Below, piece by piece: positions 35,851 through 47,594 of a DNA stretch of 64,000 nt; position 1 is the first letter of the stretch; every line of letters starts with the position of its first letter. The notes beneath the pieces were generated by a model that did no database searches, was not told the DNA's origin, and saw only the letters and a list, made by a program, of their open reading frames with translations. Made by a program: the position numbers and the translations under genes. Location of the stretch: the NCBI RefSeq assembly GCF_914767665.1, contig NC_059502.1, positions 16,182,001-16,246,000 of the forward strand. The letters are read 5' to 3'. Source of the DNA: Harmonia axyridis (lineage: Eukaryota; Arthropoda; Insecta; Coleoptera; Coccinellidae).

Positions 35851-37096
35851 ATTTTTATAGCTCATCAGTATCGCATAACCCTCACCTCCACTATATATAA
35901 ATATATGTCTATACCTAGTTATATCTTTATTCAGCTTTGAAATAATCAGAAACTATCGCATTAGTACAAAAATTGAAATTGTGGAGGACTGTGCACAGGT
36001 GCTAATAATGTTCCAATAACTGTATCCCCAGAGAAGTTTTGAGGTGAACGATGCAGGGGTTCCATATCTCAACATTCTCAACCCCTCATAAGTACAGTGG
36101 AGGGTTGCGAAAATTCAGTTATTAGTGTATCGACAAACTTATCATTTCTGACAATTTTTTTCTGATGCAACACTCAGTTCATGAGAAAAAAATGGAAATT
36201 GTCGAATTGTTCTATCTTTTGAAAGGGTCTATCCTAACAGAAGAAGTTAAGAATTTGTGGTAAGCAGAATATTTGATATTTTCCATTTCCCGAGTTTGTA
36301 CTGTTTGCAAATATTCTAGTTACTTTTTGAGTGAGTATGAAAATTTCATTCACGTGAATTCAGTATAATATCGTATGCCGAATTGGTTCCTGAAATGGTT
36401 TCGATCCAGTTTAATATGGCAAATTTACCATCACATATTGGGGACAATATTTTCTTTATATTCTTTATTGTAGATACTGTTTCTGGGTTCCACACCTGTT
36501 TTTATCCCCTAATTTCTAAATCAATAAATGAATATTTGCTTACTCATATCGAGTAAATGTTTCAAACTTATGAAAATTATTCAGCTCAGGATTCACCCAA
36601 GAAATATTAGATAGTTGACGAAAGTAAATTCTCAAAAACTCTATTTTTCAGAGCCTATTCAACAGAGTTTCTTCAGTATTCTACTTCTGGTCGCTACAGA
36701 ATAACCACTGTAATCTTTGTGTTATTTTCTAAATCGAAAATGACTAGTGACTGCGGAGAGTTTGTTCGATTTTCGTTATTGGAGGTCTTTCAATCATTTT
36801 AAGAGCGGTGAAATTGGATCCACGAATGCTGAGTTGTGAGCGTCGAAAAATCCCTGGAAACATCAATTAACCCAATCGTCGGAAAACGCTTTTGGATGTA
36901 TGGAAGTTCATGGAATCGCTGTATCAGGTCTTTTTCCACGAAAAATTCCTTAATAAACTCGATCAATTCCTTCTTCGAAGAATTATGTTCAATATTAATT
37001 GAAAATGTCATGTTCTTTTTTCCAATTATTCTGATGCAGCTTTTATTCATTAAGTAACTAACCATCAAATCACTACATCTTTACCCAACATATTAT
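35851..37096. other. Intergenic stretch, no gene seen
   Basis: Two overlapping opposite frames at 36799-37068 (89 and 73 codons) are unrecognised. AT-rich, no repeat match apart from the short string near 35857 shared with 12122. Confidence 0.45.
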
Positions 37097-38015
37097 AAAG
37101 GGTGTTTTTTTAGAGCTATAGAACTTTAAATTGCAATAAAACAACGATGGTTATTCGACTGACATGAATTTTATTTATCCGCAAGATAATCTTGTGGCAT
37201 TACATTTTAAATATGATTTCTGGCATATGACCGTCACGGCTGGCTCGGATGTAGTCCAATCTGGAGGTCCAATTTTCGATTAGGTACTTTTTCCAACATT
37301 TGTGGCCGTATATCGGCAATAACACAGCGAATGTTGTCTTCCAAATGGTCAAGGGTTTGTGGCTTATCCGCATAGACAATGACTTTACATAGCCCCACAG
37401 AAAGTAGTCTAGCGGTGTAAAATCACAAGATCTTGGAGGCCAATTCACAGGTCCAAAACGTGAAATTAGGCGGTCACCAAACGTGTCTTTCAATAAATCG
37501 ATTGTGGCACGAGTTGTGTGACATGTTGCGCCGTCTTGTTGGAACCACAGCTCCTGCACATCATGATTGTTCAATTCGGGAATGAAAAAGTTAGTAATCA
37601 TGGCTCTATACCGATCACCATTGACTGTAACGTTCTGGCCATCATCGTTTTTGAAGAAGTACGGACCAATGATTCCACCAGCCCTTAAAGAGCACCAAAC
37701 AGTCAGTTTTTCTGGATATAACGTTGTTTCGAGACATACTTGAGGATTAGCTTCACTCCAAATGCGACAGTTCAGTTTGTTGACGTAGCCATTCAACCAG
37801 AAGTGCGCTTCATCGCTAAACGAAATTCGCGCGATACGTATTCCGCACAGAACCATTATTTTCTAAATGAAATTGCACTATTTGCAAGCGTGAGTCTTTT
37901 CATGATGAATTTCCAAACCAAACTGAGAATAAAACACTTGACAGCTGTTAAATCGGTCGCTATCTTGAACAGTAATGCCAACATAAAGTTATATACCTCG
38001 AAAAAAATTACCCGT
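37097..38015 (-). pseudogene. WPPRS-type mariner-like element, longest open frame of its family here
   Basis: Flanked by TA at 37095-37096 and 38016-38017, with short TIRs (AAGGGTGTTTTTTTAGAGCT; inverse end TCGAAAAAAATTACCCG). The frame 37200-37856 (218 codons) reads the first Asp in SDEAHFWLNGYVN, the second in FQQDGATCHTTRATIDLLKD, and the third in WPPRSCDFTPLDYFLWGYVK. A frameshift of about 40 codons follows, and the frame ends PEIIFKM. The helix-turn-helix half is missing: text jumps from the N-terminal LTPxQRLQI-like codons to IMVLCGIRIA, with the same breakpoint as in 14421-15336. All three Asp are intact but DNA binding should be lost, so it would be non-autonomous. Confidence 0.92.
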
Positions 38016-39199
38016 TAGTAACCTCAACACGCATAATTTTTGTGATCCCATTTTGAAACCCAAATGGAAGGTATGACAGTTTTTTGCATGGAATTAACTG
38101 CAGTATTCCGTTGCTAACTGAAAAAAGTGTGAAGATAAAACATTAAATAATTTACCTACAATAGTGCATAAAATTCAATTTCATGCACTATAAACAATTG
38201 GTGAAATTCCATTATTTAAAAAGTGTAATTGTAGGTGTAATTTACATACTAGTTGCAAACAACTAAACTGCTAGTCAAAAGTTACAGGTATTGATATTTC
38301 CCGAAGATGCTAAGTGATTATTGATGCACGTGGAGGTCATACTTTGTATTGAAAGGAAAGTACGAGTTTTTTGTAATTTTCAGAATTTCAGTAAAATTTT
38401 ATTTCTGATATTGCATCTTTGTTGTTGGGAATGAATTATTTCTTTGAAATATCATTTCAACCTGAAATAGATATAGGTACATATTTCACTTTGCAATTTG
38501 GTTTTTTCGAAAAGAAAACATCTATATTAATTCAAAATTCAACTTTTGACGAGTACTTAATTTGTCTCAGAGTTGTGACAATTCTCACTTTAATGATAGA
38601 GAATGTGTGCATTATTCATCATATAACAGTGTTCAATTTGGTCTTTTGTAATTGGCGTCATCAGATACTAAATCAGAAAGTAAAAAAGAACTAATTCGAA
38701 TTTGACTAGTCTAATCGAATTCCTGCAGTTGACTTCAAAAAGGGGAATTATCGAAATCTAAATATTCGGCGAACTTCGCTGAGGACTTATTTATCTATTC
38801 GGATACCTTCTATAGATTAGGTTTCGATTGAAAATTTCGAACCACTGAATAACCTCCGTATCTGGAGTGTAGAATTTAATTTGGAAAATTGCCAGCCGAA
38901 TCATTTGAACCCTGATCGCAAGTGTACGGGTTACTTTCTAGCCATTTTTCAATTCTAATCACCCCATGTTCAATTCGGTGAATCGATACATTCATCTGGC
39001 GAATATAGTCCCTTTGTGATGAATCAAACTAACGTCCCATAACCTCTCTTTGATAGTATACCAATTTTGATGGAAATTTCTCGACAGTGTCACACTTCAA
39101 GCATTCAATTTATGGTACTTCATGGTGAAAATTCTGATATTGAGATTTTATATTGGTAGTATTATTGAAGAGTGTCATTCGTACGGATTTGTCCATATA
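38016..39199. other. Intergenic stretch, no gene seen
   Basis: The frame 38419-38694 (91 codons) is hydrophobic and AT-rich. I do not recognise it. No repeat match. Confidence 0.45.
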
Positions 39200-39971
39200 C
39201 AAGGTTAGAACTATTTAGAGGGCCACTACAGAAATATCAAAAACCGTTAGAAAGACAGGGTTGCTTAAATTACAAAAAAGTTGCGGTATTTAGGGATGAG
39301 TATGTTGGTGTGAACACATCCAAAATATCTCCAATGGTTCCCGAGATATCTCAAAAACACTGATAATCGAGATTTTCTTTCTTTCTGTATAACTCGATTG
39401 TTTTGGGAGATAACTTCACGAATTTGATTTATAGCTATCAACCAATCTAGAGATACTAATGGGTTCGTCAGGTTTTTTCTGTTTTCCATTGTTTCAGAGA
39501 CGCGATAGTCAAGTGATGATTTCATATAACAACTCTTCAAATTCGCGTACAAAGACTCCATATTTTTGTAAAGTGTAGAGTGTGATACATTGTTGAATTC
39601 TAATTTTTTTTCTTTATCACCTCATCAGGAAAACCAATATGGCGTCCATAAAAAAAATTGACTATCGCGTCTCTGAAACAATGAAGAACAGAAAAAATCT
39701 GATGACACCATTAGAATCTTCATATTGGATAATGACTACAAACCGAATTTCGTGAAGTTATCTCCAGAAACAAATGAGTTAAACAGAAAAAAAGAAAATC
39801 TCGATTTTCAGGTTTTTCGAGATATCTCGGGAACCATTACAGATATTTCGGATCTGTTAACACCAACACACTAATCCTTGAATAACGCAACTTTTCTGTT
39901 ATTTGAGCCATCCTGTATATCTAACGGTTTACGATATCCCTGTAATGCCCCTCTAAATAGTTCTAACCCTA
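39200..39971. mobile_element. Fold-back element next to the long-TIR transposon
   Basis: The left arm (39200-about 39515) and right arm (about 39655-39971) are diverged inverted copies. Ends pair as AAGGTTAGAACTATTTAGAG / CTCTAAATAGTTCTAACC, with internal pairs around CGAGATATCTC and CGCGTCTCTGAAACAATG. The loop is about 140 bases. A TA precedes the left end, and the right end runs straight into the TA at which the next element begins. No transposase is visible, so it is non-autonomous. Confidence 0.85.
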
Positions 39972-39973
39972 TA

Positions 39974-40551
39974 CAGGGTGTCTGGTGAGGAATGGGACAA
40001 CGTTTAGGCGGTGATGAGGGATGTCTCAAGGAGTGAGAAAATGCCATTTGAAATCATCTGAGGTACATGGTTCCTGATATACAGGGGGTTTTAGAAAAAA
40101 TGTGGAAATTTCAAATGACCATAATTCAGGAAATGTGAGAGCTAATCCGATGATTTTTCGTATGAACAATGATAGAGTCAGTACGAATCTGTTTGAACGA
40201 AAAATTCGAAATAAAATCAGATCCGGACTCAGAAATTTCAGTTTTTCTGAAATTAGGTAAAAACAACACCCTGTATGCGGTTTTCAATTTTTTTGACTTC
40301 AGATTCTGAGAGAGCAGGAAAAATACTTTCGAACTCAACTGTCATCCCGAATGGCACAAATTTTTCCTGCTTTCTATGATCCTTCGAATGTCAATCTTCC
40401 GATTTTCGCTCCTTACATATTATTATTTTCTCGACATTTCAGAATAATGAGATCTCAGATAGTTACTCATAAGAAAAGAAGGGTCATAAAAGAATCAAAA
40501 ATTTCATAAAAATTATCCAAAAAGCGGAAAACAGTTAACATTTGGAAAATT
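39974..40551 (+). repeat. Left long terminal inverted repeat
   Basis: Pairs with 41935-42511 in inverse with few mismatches. The inner limit is at AACATTTGGAAAATT. It contains an internal ACAGGGGGTTTTAG and ACACCCTGTATGCG, echoing the outermost heptamer. Confidence 0.95.
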
Positions 40552-40874
40552 TACGAACTATTTCTGAAGTACTAATTGATGATTCAGTAGGAACAAGATT
40601 AATGATTAATTCTTCAAATATTGTTCAAAATGAAAACCGTCAATTTCTTTTCTCTTAGTCGATCTTTCAGATGAGTTTGGATCATTTTTTCCTGTAATAT
40701 CCAAAGTTTCATTCGTCATGTACATATTTCTATCATTAGTCTTGAATTTAGTTGCCAGTTATGTCAATTCTATTGTGTGCTATCATTTATGATGAGAAAA
40801 GATAGAGCATTTAGTTATCTGTCAAACTAGTGATTTAATTGTTGATACAATCTGACTTCAATTTGTTGAAAATC

Positions 40875-41929
40875 ATGCCGCACACATTTTTTAATGAAGA
40901 GTATGTTGACATGCTTTTGGTGTATGGTAAATGTGATATGAACAGAAGAGCAGCTGAAAGGGAGTATCGTAGACGTTTTCCCAATCGTCGGGTTCCAAAT
41001 CACAAAATTTTTGCCCGCCTTGTTGCGCATACGAAACAATATGGTACTTTTCCCAGCAAAACAGTTTCTGAAAGACCACATACAATAGAAGAGAATATCC
41101 GTGAAAATATTTTAAAAACTGTGCAAAACGATCCGGGAGTAAGTATCAGACGATTGGCTTCAATTCATGAAGTATCGAAATGGTACGTTTGGAATACTCT
41201 GAAGAGTGAAAAATATCACCCATATCACCCTCAAGTTGTCCAGCAGTTGGAACCTGGCGATGAGATCGCACGGCTTCAATTTTCCAGGTGGATAAGAAGT
41301 CGTAGAAGAAATGTCCAAAGAATATTATTCACAGATGAAGCTCAATTTACTCGCGATGGAATAAACAATGCTCGAAATAATCATCTTTGGCATCAACAGA
41401 ATCCTTTCGCTGTCGTACAAAGACAATCACAGAGACGTTTCAGTGTTAATGTGTGGTGCGCAGTTTATGATAATAATTTCATAGGTCCTCATTTTTTCGA
41501 AGAAAGACTCACCGGAGAAATTTATAGAGATTTCCTCATGAATGTTCTTCCTAATTTATTAGGGAATATTAATCAGAGAGGACTTATCTTCCAGCATGAT
41601 GGAGCACCCATTTCTCAATTTTAGTGAGAAATCATTTGAACGAGGTATATCCAAATAGATGGATAGGTCGTGGTGGTCCAAGAGCATGGCCACCTCGGTC
41701 CCCCGACATGACACCATTATATTATTTCCTTTGGGGACACCTTAAAACTATGGTGTACGGGCGAGAAATGAATACAAGGGAACAATTAATTCAGCGAATA
41801 ATAGACGCATGTGACGAGATACGAAACAACCCGAATGTGATAAAGAAAGCAGTTTTGAACTTAATGAAAAGAGCAGATAAATGTGTAGAAGTTGGCGGTT
41901 TTCATTTCGAACAATATTTGAAGAATTAG
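40875..41929 (+). pseudogene. Mariner-like transposase with DUF4817-like N-terminus, one frameshift
   Basis: Transposase of the host element. I take the start at ATG 40875 (MPHTFFNEEYVDML), which matches the usual start of the DUF4817 helix-turn-helix; upstream codons in the same frame begin only with TTG. Residues 1-60 form the first helix-turn-helix (RRAAEREYRRRFPNRRVPN), followed by a second one (GVSIRRLASIHEVSKWYVWN). The first Asp is in FTDEAQF and the second in IFQHDGAP at about 41600. The frame then ends after ISQF, while the continuing frame (HFSILVRNHLNEVYPNRW) resumes one base earlier, which fits a one-base deletion. The third Asp is in WPPRSPDMTPLYYFLWG; with the join, about 35 residues separate it from the second. 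It ends at QYLKN. Confidence 0.92.
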
Positions 41930-41934
41930 TCATT

Positions 41935-42511
41935 AATTTTCCAAATGTTAACTGTTTTTCGCATTTTTGATAGTTTTTATGAAAGTTTTGATTCGTTTAT
42001 GATCTTTTTTTTTACTTATGAGTAACTATCTAAGATCTCATGTTTCTGAAATGTCGAGAAAATAATATGTAAGGAGCGAAAATCGGAAGATTGACATTCG
42101 AAGGGTCATAGAAAGGAGGAAAAATTTGTGCCATTCGGGATGACAGTTGAGTTCGAAAGTATTTTTCCTGCTCTCTCAGAATCTGAAGTCAAAAAAATTG
42201 AAAACCGCATACAGGGTGTTGTTTTTACCTAATTTCAGAAAAACTAAAATTTCTGAGTCCGGATCTGATTTTATTTCGAATTTTTCATTCAAACATATTC
42301 GTACTCACTCTATCATTGTTCATACGAAAAATCATCGGATTAGCTCTCATATTTCCTAAATTATGGTCATTTGAAATTTCCTCATTTTTTCTAAAATCCC
42401 CTGTATATCAGGAACCATATACCTCAGATGATTTCAAATGGCATTTTCTCACTCCTTGAGACATCCCTCATCACCACCTAAACGTTGTCCCATACCTCAC
42501 CAGACACCCTG
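41935..42511 (+). repeat. Right long terminal inverted repeat
   Basis: Begins six bases after the transposase stop codon. It pairs with 39974-40551 and matches 1-425 directly. It ends CACCAGACACCCTG before TA. Confidence 0.95.
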
Positions 42512-42513
42512 TA

Positions 42514-43465
42514 TAGTAATGTTAAGAAGATATTAAATTTCCAGAAAAAGTTTGTTCGATATTGCATTATTTGGAGGTAATTGAGGAATGATTCAAAACC
42601 ATCCTTGGTTTATAACGTAAGATCGATAGTGGCCCTCTATCAACCTGAAACATGTACGCAAAAAAGATCCAAAACTATTGAAAACAATGATAACTATTAA
42701 TAAGGTCTAGAATCTTTACCTACTTATCATGACCGACCATTGAAGTCGAATTTCAGGATGCAGAGGTCGATATCTAGAACGAATTACAATAGTGAGGAAT
42801 TAAGCTAGGTTTTCGAAGAAACTTTTCCCTAGAGAGCAGGACAGGGTTGTTAATTAAGGAGCAAAGTTTGAAAATTTGCCTCGAGAAATTAACGAAACTT
42901 ACTTCAGATAGTGCTAATGAACTGACATCGTAAGAGGAGATAGTGCATTCAAGTTGGTACAACATCCCATATTTTTCGCCCACTACTGCTCCAAGCTATT
43001 TACGTTCGTATTCTGCTGTAGAATTTTCAGCGGGCATAAATAGAGTTCCTAATCCTTTAATGGGACCTATCGCACCCATATAGAGGGTGCATATATTAAA
43101 CGCAAACGTTCCTGAGTGTGAGTTAGTCGTAATTGAAATAAGAAGGCATTAATTATATAGTTGAATAAATAAATCTGAACACGCTCGGTTGAGTGAAGTG
43201 TTCTATAAATAAATCTGCCTACATAACGAGGAGATTGACTTCAATGGGAAGCAGGTAATGCATAGCAGTGCGTCCCTGTAAAATCTTCAATTTTCTGGAA
43301 ATAAAGTACCTAACCTAATTGTAAAATCACAATTGAATTACAATCAATATTATATTCAATGTTTGTACTTGTAGTTGAAGGAATATTTCAAGGATGTAGT
43401 GTAATGCTACCTCATTCTTAGAAAGAGCTGGAAAAGCTGAAATTCTTATCTATCTCACGCATCAG
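42514..43465. other. Intergenic stretch, no gene seen
   Basis: No recognised frame (longest 69 codons, 42774-42983 minus) and no repeat match noticed. Confidence 0.45.
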
Positions 43466-43799
43466 AAGCACATTAGAAACTTATCAAAATGTCATTAGAA
43501 CAAACCAAAAGCTCATTGAAAACGAATCGAAATTTCATTAAAAACCAATCGAAAGTTCATTAAAAACGAATCAAAATAAATAACAAAATGTCCTTGAAAA
43601 CACATCATATAAAACAAATAAAAAGCTCATTAAAATTGAATCAAAAGCTCTTTAAAAACGAATCAAAATGTCAGTAAAAACAAATAGAAAACTCATTGAA
43701 AACGAATCAAGAAGTCATTAAAAACTAATCAAAAGCTCATTAAAAATTTAAAAAATCAAAAGTTCGTTAATAACAAATGGAAAGCTCATTAAAAACTAA
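43466..43799. repeat. Degenerate minisatellite, about 20-22 bp period
   Basis: At least fourteen imperfect units built on the theme TCATTAAAAACGAATCAAAA, with GCTCATT, GTTCATT, TGTCATT and similar variants between units. The units differ by several substitutions and small length changes, so this is an old array. There are no equal-length unique spacers, and the host is eukaryotic. Confidence 0.85.
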
Positions 43800-46030
43800 A
43801 TATCTATTATCCAACCGTAATATCCATACCTAATTCCATCGAAATCCAACCAGTAAATCTTGAGATATTTGTTTATTGAAAATTTCACGTTTGCGTAAGT
43901 ATGGCGGACTGTATATGGAAAGAGCTTGAATTTTTATGAAACCTCCTTAGACTTAATTCGAATATCTCTTGCTAATTTTATTACTTTTAATTTACTAGGC
44001 CTCTTTCTTTTCTCCTTTTACACTTATTATTTTTTGCCCATTTCTTCTCTGATTATGATGAATATTGAGCGTCATTACTCTATGCTTGTTTGACACTTGT
44101 TCTGGGGCTTATTTCAGAGATGCACCCTTCATTTTTGATGTTATGCTTATGTTTTATGGTATGAAAACATATTTTTTATGGAGGGTGATCACAACGTTGA
44201 AGATGAACCACTTAATTCACTGTCTCTTTTGTTACCTATTTTCATGTATATTTTTCTCCGATTGACAGCAATTAATAATATTGCCGACAATTATCTATCA
44301 GCAAAGTATTATTTTTCCTGCCTAGGACGCAAAGTAAGGACTTTCCCGGCCTAGGGTGTCTGAATGATTGGACACTTGACGCAATTATACTATGCTTTTT
44401 TGTCGCATATTTTAAGACTTATTTCAGAGCTGCTCACTCTGAAGTAATTTGGGAGGTGATTTTTATTGCTTAATTTTTGGGATTTTGGATCCTTATCAAC
44501 TTATTACTGTTATAAAACCTCTAAAAATTATAAGAATCTCCTTGCATTGACATTTCAGAATGAATAATTCCGTTGAATTTCATACCTGACTCTAGTACCA
44601 AAAATAGGCCTGAGGAATGCGCATCCAAAGTCTGGACTGTAAGGCTAGGAAATACACACAAAAGAACTATCTAATCTAATAAGTTGAAGAAGTTAAAAAA
44701 ATAGCCTGAAATGCATTTTGCTAGTGAGAAAGTGGGCAGCGTATATCTTATTAACACTTGTATAATTTATTTCCATTTTTGGAAGATTCACCTAAATTGT
44801 TTTATGATCTGTTGAAATATGGAACGTTTTCTGACAAACATCGATAAACCAATTTCAGGAAATATAATTAAGGACTGCATTCTGTAGATAGTTGTTCCGA
44901 ATAAAGAACCATCACGAGTAAGCGTAATCTCCTTTCAAAGCCTTTTGACCACAAGTGCATGAAGAATTCCATCTATAGAAGCATTCTTGTGATATTGAAA
45001 TATTTTCTCGGAAATACATGTATGTCATCCACTTCGTGTAGACTCACAGCGCCGATAGAAAAATATTCAAGGATTCTCGTTTATGTCATGAATAATAAAA
45101 AGAATACTGTGTTGAATTGAAAATGCATTCTATGAGTCTTCGACTTTGATCTCTGAAAAGGACATTAATTTATATAGGTAATGTATGTAGGGAAAATATA
45201 AGCCATTATTATTTATGTCAATTCTTAGAAGAGCCCTAAATTGGTATAAAAAGAAACATTTATGTCAATTTTTGGATCTGAATGGCAATCTCATTTCACA
45301 TTTTTCCTAGAATGTTATCTTTTTGGGTGTTGTGAACTTTTATACTCGTGTTACAATCAAGAATTTCAAAATTTGAAAGCATTGTTCCACGTTAAATTAG
45401 CTACTAGAATAACAATTATTTTTAGGGCAGCTATTGTGCACTTTGTCAGCCAAATCTAGTACATCATAGAGGAAAAAATGTCAACAGGTTCGAATGATTT
45501 TTTCTCAATATATCACAGTTTCAATCTAAATTGAAATACTTTTTCTGTAAAATTTGTAAAAATTTTGGGGCTACGATAAACTTCCTGCTCCCAACGCTAC
45601 AAAATATGATTGCATGTTTTCTTCTTCTTTTGTTGATTCTATTCCGTACATTTCGTATTCACTTCAAACACAAAATTAAAAATATTGAACACTCCGCAAA
45701 AACCAGAATGTAAAATTTGTTGACAAAGTAATTCATATTTTTAATAACGGAGCAACACAGTTGAGATTTTCAAGCCAAAACTTAGAATTTTCTTTAGAAT
45801 ATTATTCTTCACCTAAATTGTTCAGCTATAAAAAAATTTTTGTATTGCACACGACGATAAAATCGCATTATCTTCTCGAGAGTCATTAGATTTTCAACGG
45901 TTAAAGACACTCTCAAAGATGAAGAACAAATCTTTCGTCTTCTGCAATAAATAACTATTATGATTGTGAATCAACAATAAATTTGTCATGGCTGTCAATT
46001 CCATGTCGATTCAAATTTCTATGATACATA
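43800..46030. other. Intergenic stretch with a palindrome scrap
   Basis: 44321-44355 has CCTGCCTAGGACGC...CCCGGCCTAGG, resembling the CCGGCCTAG palindromes at 26581-26630. 44060-44120 and 44370-44435 are weak direct repeats ending in CTTATTTCAGAG. Frames at 44065-44265, 45262-45459 and 45531-45713 are unrecognised. The last two have hydrophobic runs typical of AT-rich non-coding DNA. Confidence 0.4.
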
Positions 46031-46690
46031 ACAGACCAATTGAGAAGTCTCCGGTCTACCATAGTAAAACACATTTTTTTTGTCAAAATTCGATTTTATC
46101 ATTCAACCTAGTTGCCTTCGAGGGCGATACAGCGATTATAGCGATCTTTCAACTTTTCGATACCATTTTTGTAGTATAGTATATCAAAAGTCACTTGGAG
46201 TAAGCTACATATTTCGATTATACAAGGTTTGTCCAAGTTTCCAGAAATTCCATTGGGACCAGTGAATTTATTTACTAACAATACTTCCAAATGAACCCCG
46301 GTATTTAGCGGATCACGGTATCCACTTCTAAGGGATATCTATGACCAATCTTTTTATGGACTAGTTCAAGTGACTTTGGATATACTATACCATTTGTCTT
46401 TCGCTTCCAAATAGGCCTCAGTTTCGGTGATTAGTTCTTCATTGGCGCTAAATTTCTTTCCAGCGAGCATTCTTTTGAGGTCTGAGAACAGAAAAAAAGT
46501 CGCTGGGGGCCAGATCTGGCGAATAAGGAGGATGCAGAAGCAGTTCGAAGCCCAAATCATGCAATTTTGCTATTATTTTCATTGATTCGTGACACGGCGC
46601 ATTGTCTTGATAAAATAGCACCTTTTTTTCTTCACATGGGGCCTTTTTTTAACGATTTAATCTTTTGAACGATCCAATAACGCTATATAA
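46031..46690 (-). pseudogene. Irritans-type mariner, 3' part, with a nested MITE
   Basis: Read leftwards from 46690. At the left edge is the 3' TIR (CAGACCAATTGAGAAGTCTC, 46033-46052). Going inward there are codons for the C-terminus (RYNRCIALEGN, about 46110) and then the MITE 46177-46387. Beyond it, DLKRMLAGKKFSANEELITE (about 46450), PPYSPDLAPSD with the third Asp (about 46520), and LFYQDNAPCH with the second Asp (about 46610). The element is cut off at about 46690, so the N-terminal half is missing. Confidence 0.9.
46177..46387. mobile_element. Nested MITE, 211 bp, with TA duplication
   Basis: The ends are inverted copies (TAGTATATCAAAAGTCACTT; AAGTGACTTTGGATATACTA). TA is present at 46175-46176 and again at 46388-46389. 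Removing the insert plus one TA restores TTGTAGTACCATTTGTCTTT, the mariner text expected from 12420-12445. This proves a clean insertion into the dead or dying mariner. No coding capacity. Confidence 0.93.
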
Positions 46691-47594
46691 TAATATATAA
46701 CGTTGAATTTTACACACGGTTGACAAATATGTTTTCGATATAGATATATTCTACACTTGAAATCTATCAAAAATACACATTTTAATTATTCTAAAAAAAA
46801 TAGTCGTAAAACCCTTGTAGTCAACAAATATCATTGTCATTGTTTTGTACCTGAGATAATGGACTGCAATATTCCCATCAAAAAAATTCCATCAACCGTG
46901 AAGTTCCCACAGTTACGTGTCCATTATGCGAATTGGACCAGCGCAAGGTTGCAATCCATTATTATTCGTGATAGAATGGGCCACCTCCAGACCAATTTCA
47001 GCGTAGTAATGACCCGATATATCATATGAGAGTTGAGGTGCCGCAGCGACCTTGAAGACTTCTTCGACTTCCTGTGATAATTAAATCAGTTTGGGATCAA
47101 AACGGCACTCACACGGCTCACACCGAACAACCACAAAATCCGGTCTGCAGGTTAATTACTTCATTCCTCCAGAGAAGGGTCTCGTTTGGTGATCTAATCA
47201 GGCCTTTCTTTGAAGTAATTCTACGAGCACTCAACTGTGGCGTATCTAGAGATTGGACGACTGTAATCAATCAACTCTATGGTACTCCATTAAGTGGGGG
47301 ACATGGCTTTTGATCTGCACAAATTTCGATTCGATGCTTGACTTGATTTTTGTTAAGAAGGATACCTATCAAAGACCGCCAAAATTGATTGGGGTATTTT
47401 TATTTATTTACCTACATGATATAAGCTTACATGTGTTTGAGTTACTGAGCAATAATTATTTACATTTGCAGGACATGCTATGGATAACATTCCGGGAAAT
47501 TTATACCCCTTTTAGTTTGTTCTTCTTCTTTGAATAAACACAACGTGGAAATTCATAACCCACCAAGGATTACTGCATTTGAATTCCTTTCAAA
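46691..47594. other. Intergenic stretch, no gene seen
   Basis: 46900-47300 is less AT-rich, with frames of 79-94 codons (46757-47029, 47074-47313, 47253-47537) that I do not recognise. It could be old coding sequence or an unknown repeat. Confidence 0.4.

Larger units (their letters stand above)
39974..42511 (+). mobile_element. Long-TIR mariner-like DNA transposon, 2,538 bp, structurally complete
   Basis: Flanked by TA on both sides (39972-39973, 42512-42513). The terminal repeats are 39974-40551 and 41935-42511, about 577 bases each and near identical, starting CAGGGTGTCTGGTGAGG. A single transposase gene lies between them on the plus strand. A third copy of the right repeat is at 1-425. 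Long TIRs occur in several Tc1/mariner branches but these are at the long end. The only visible defect is a frameshift in the transposase. Confidence 0.95.

Noticed and set aside
43466..43799. Regularly spaced repeats resembling a CRISPR array
   Set aside because: Units are directly adjacent and degenerate with no unique equal-length spacers, and the surrounding DNA is clearly animal.
44060..44435. Direct duplication (44060-44120 and 44370-44435)
   Set aside because: The match is short and weak apart from CTTATTTCAGAG, too little to call a duplication.
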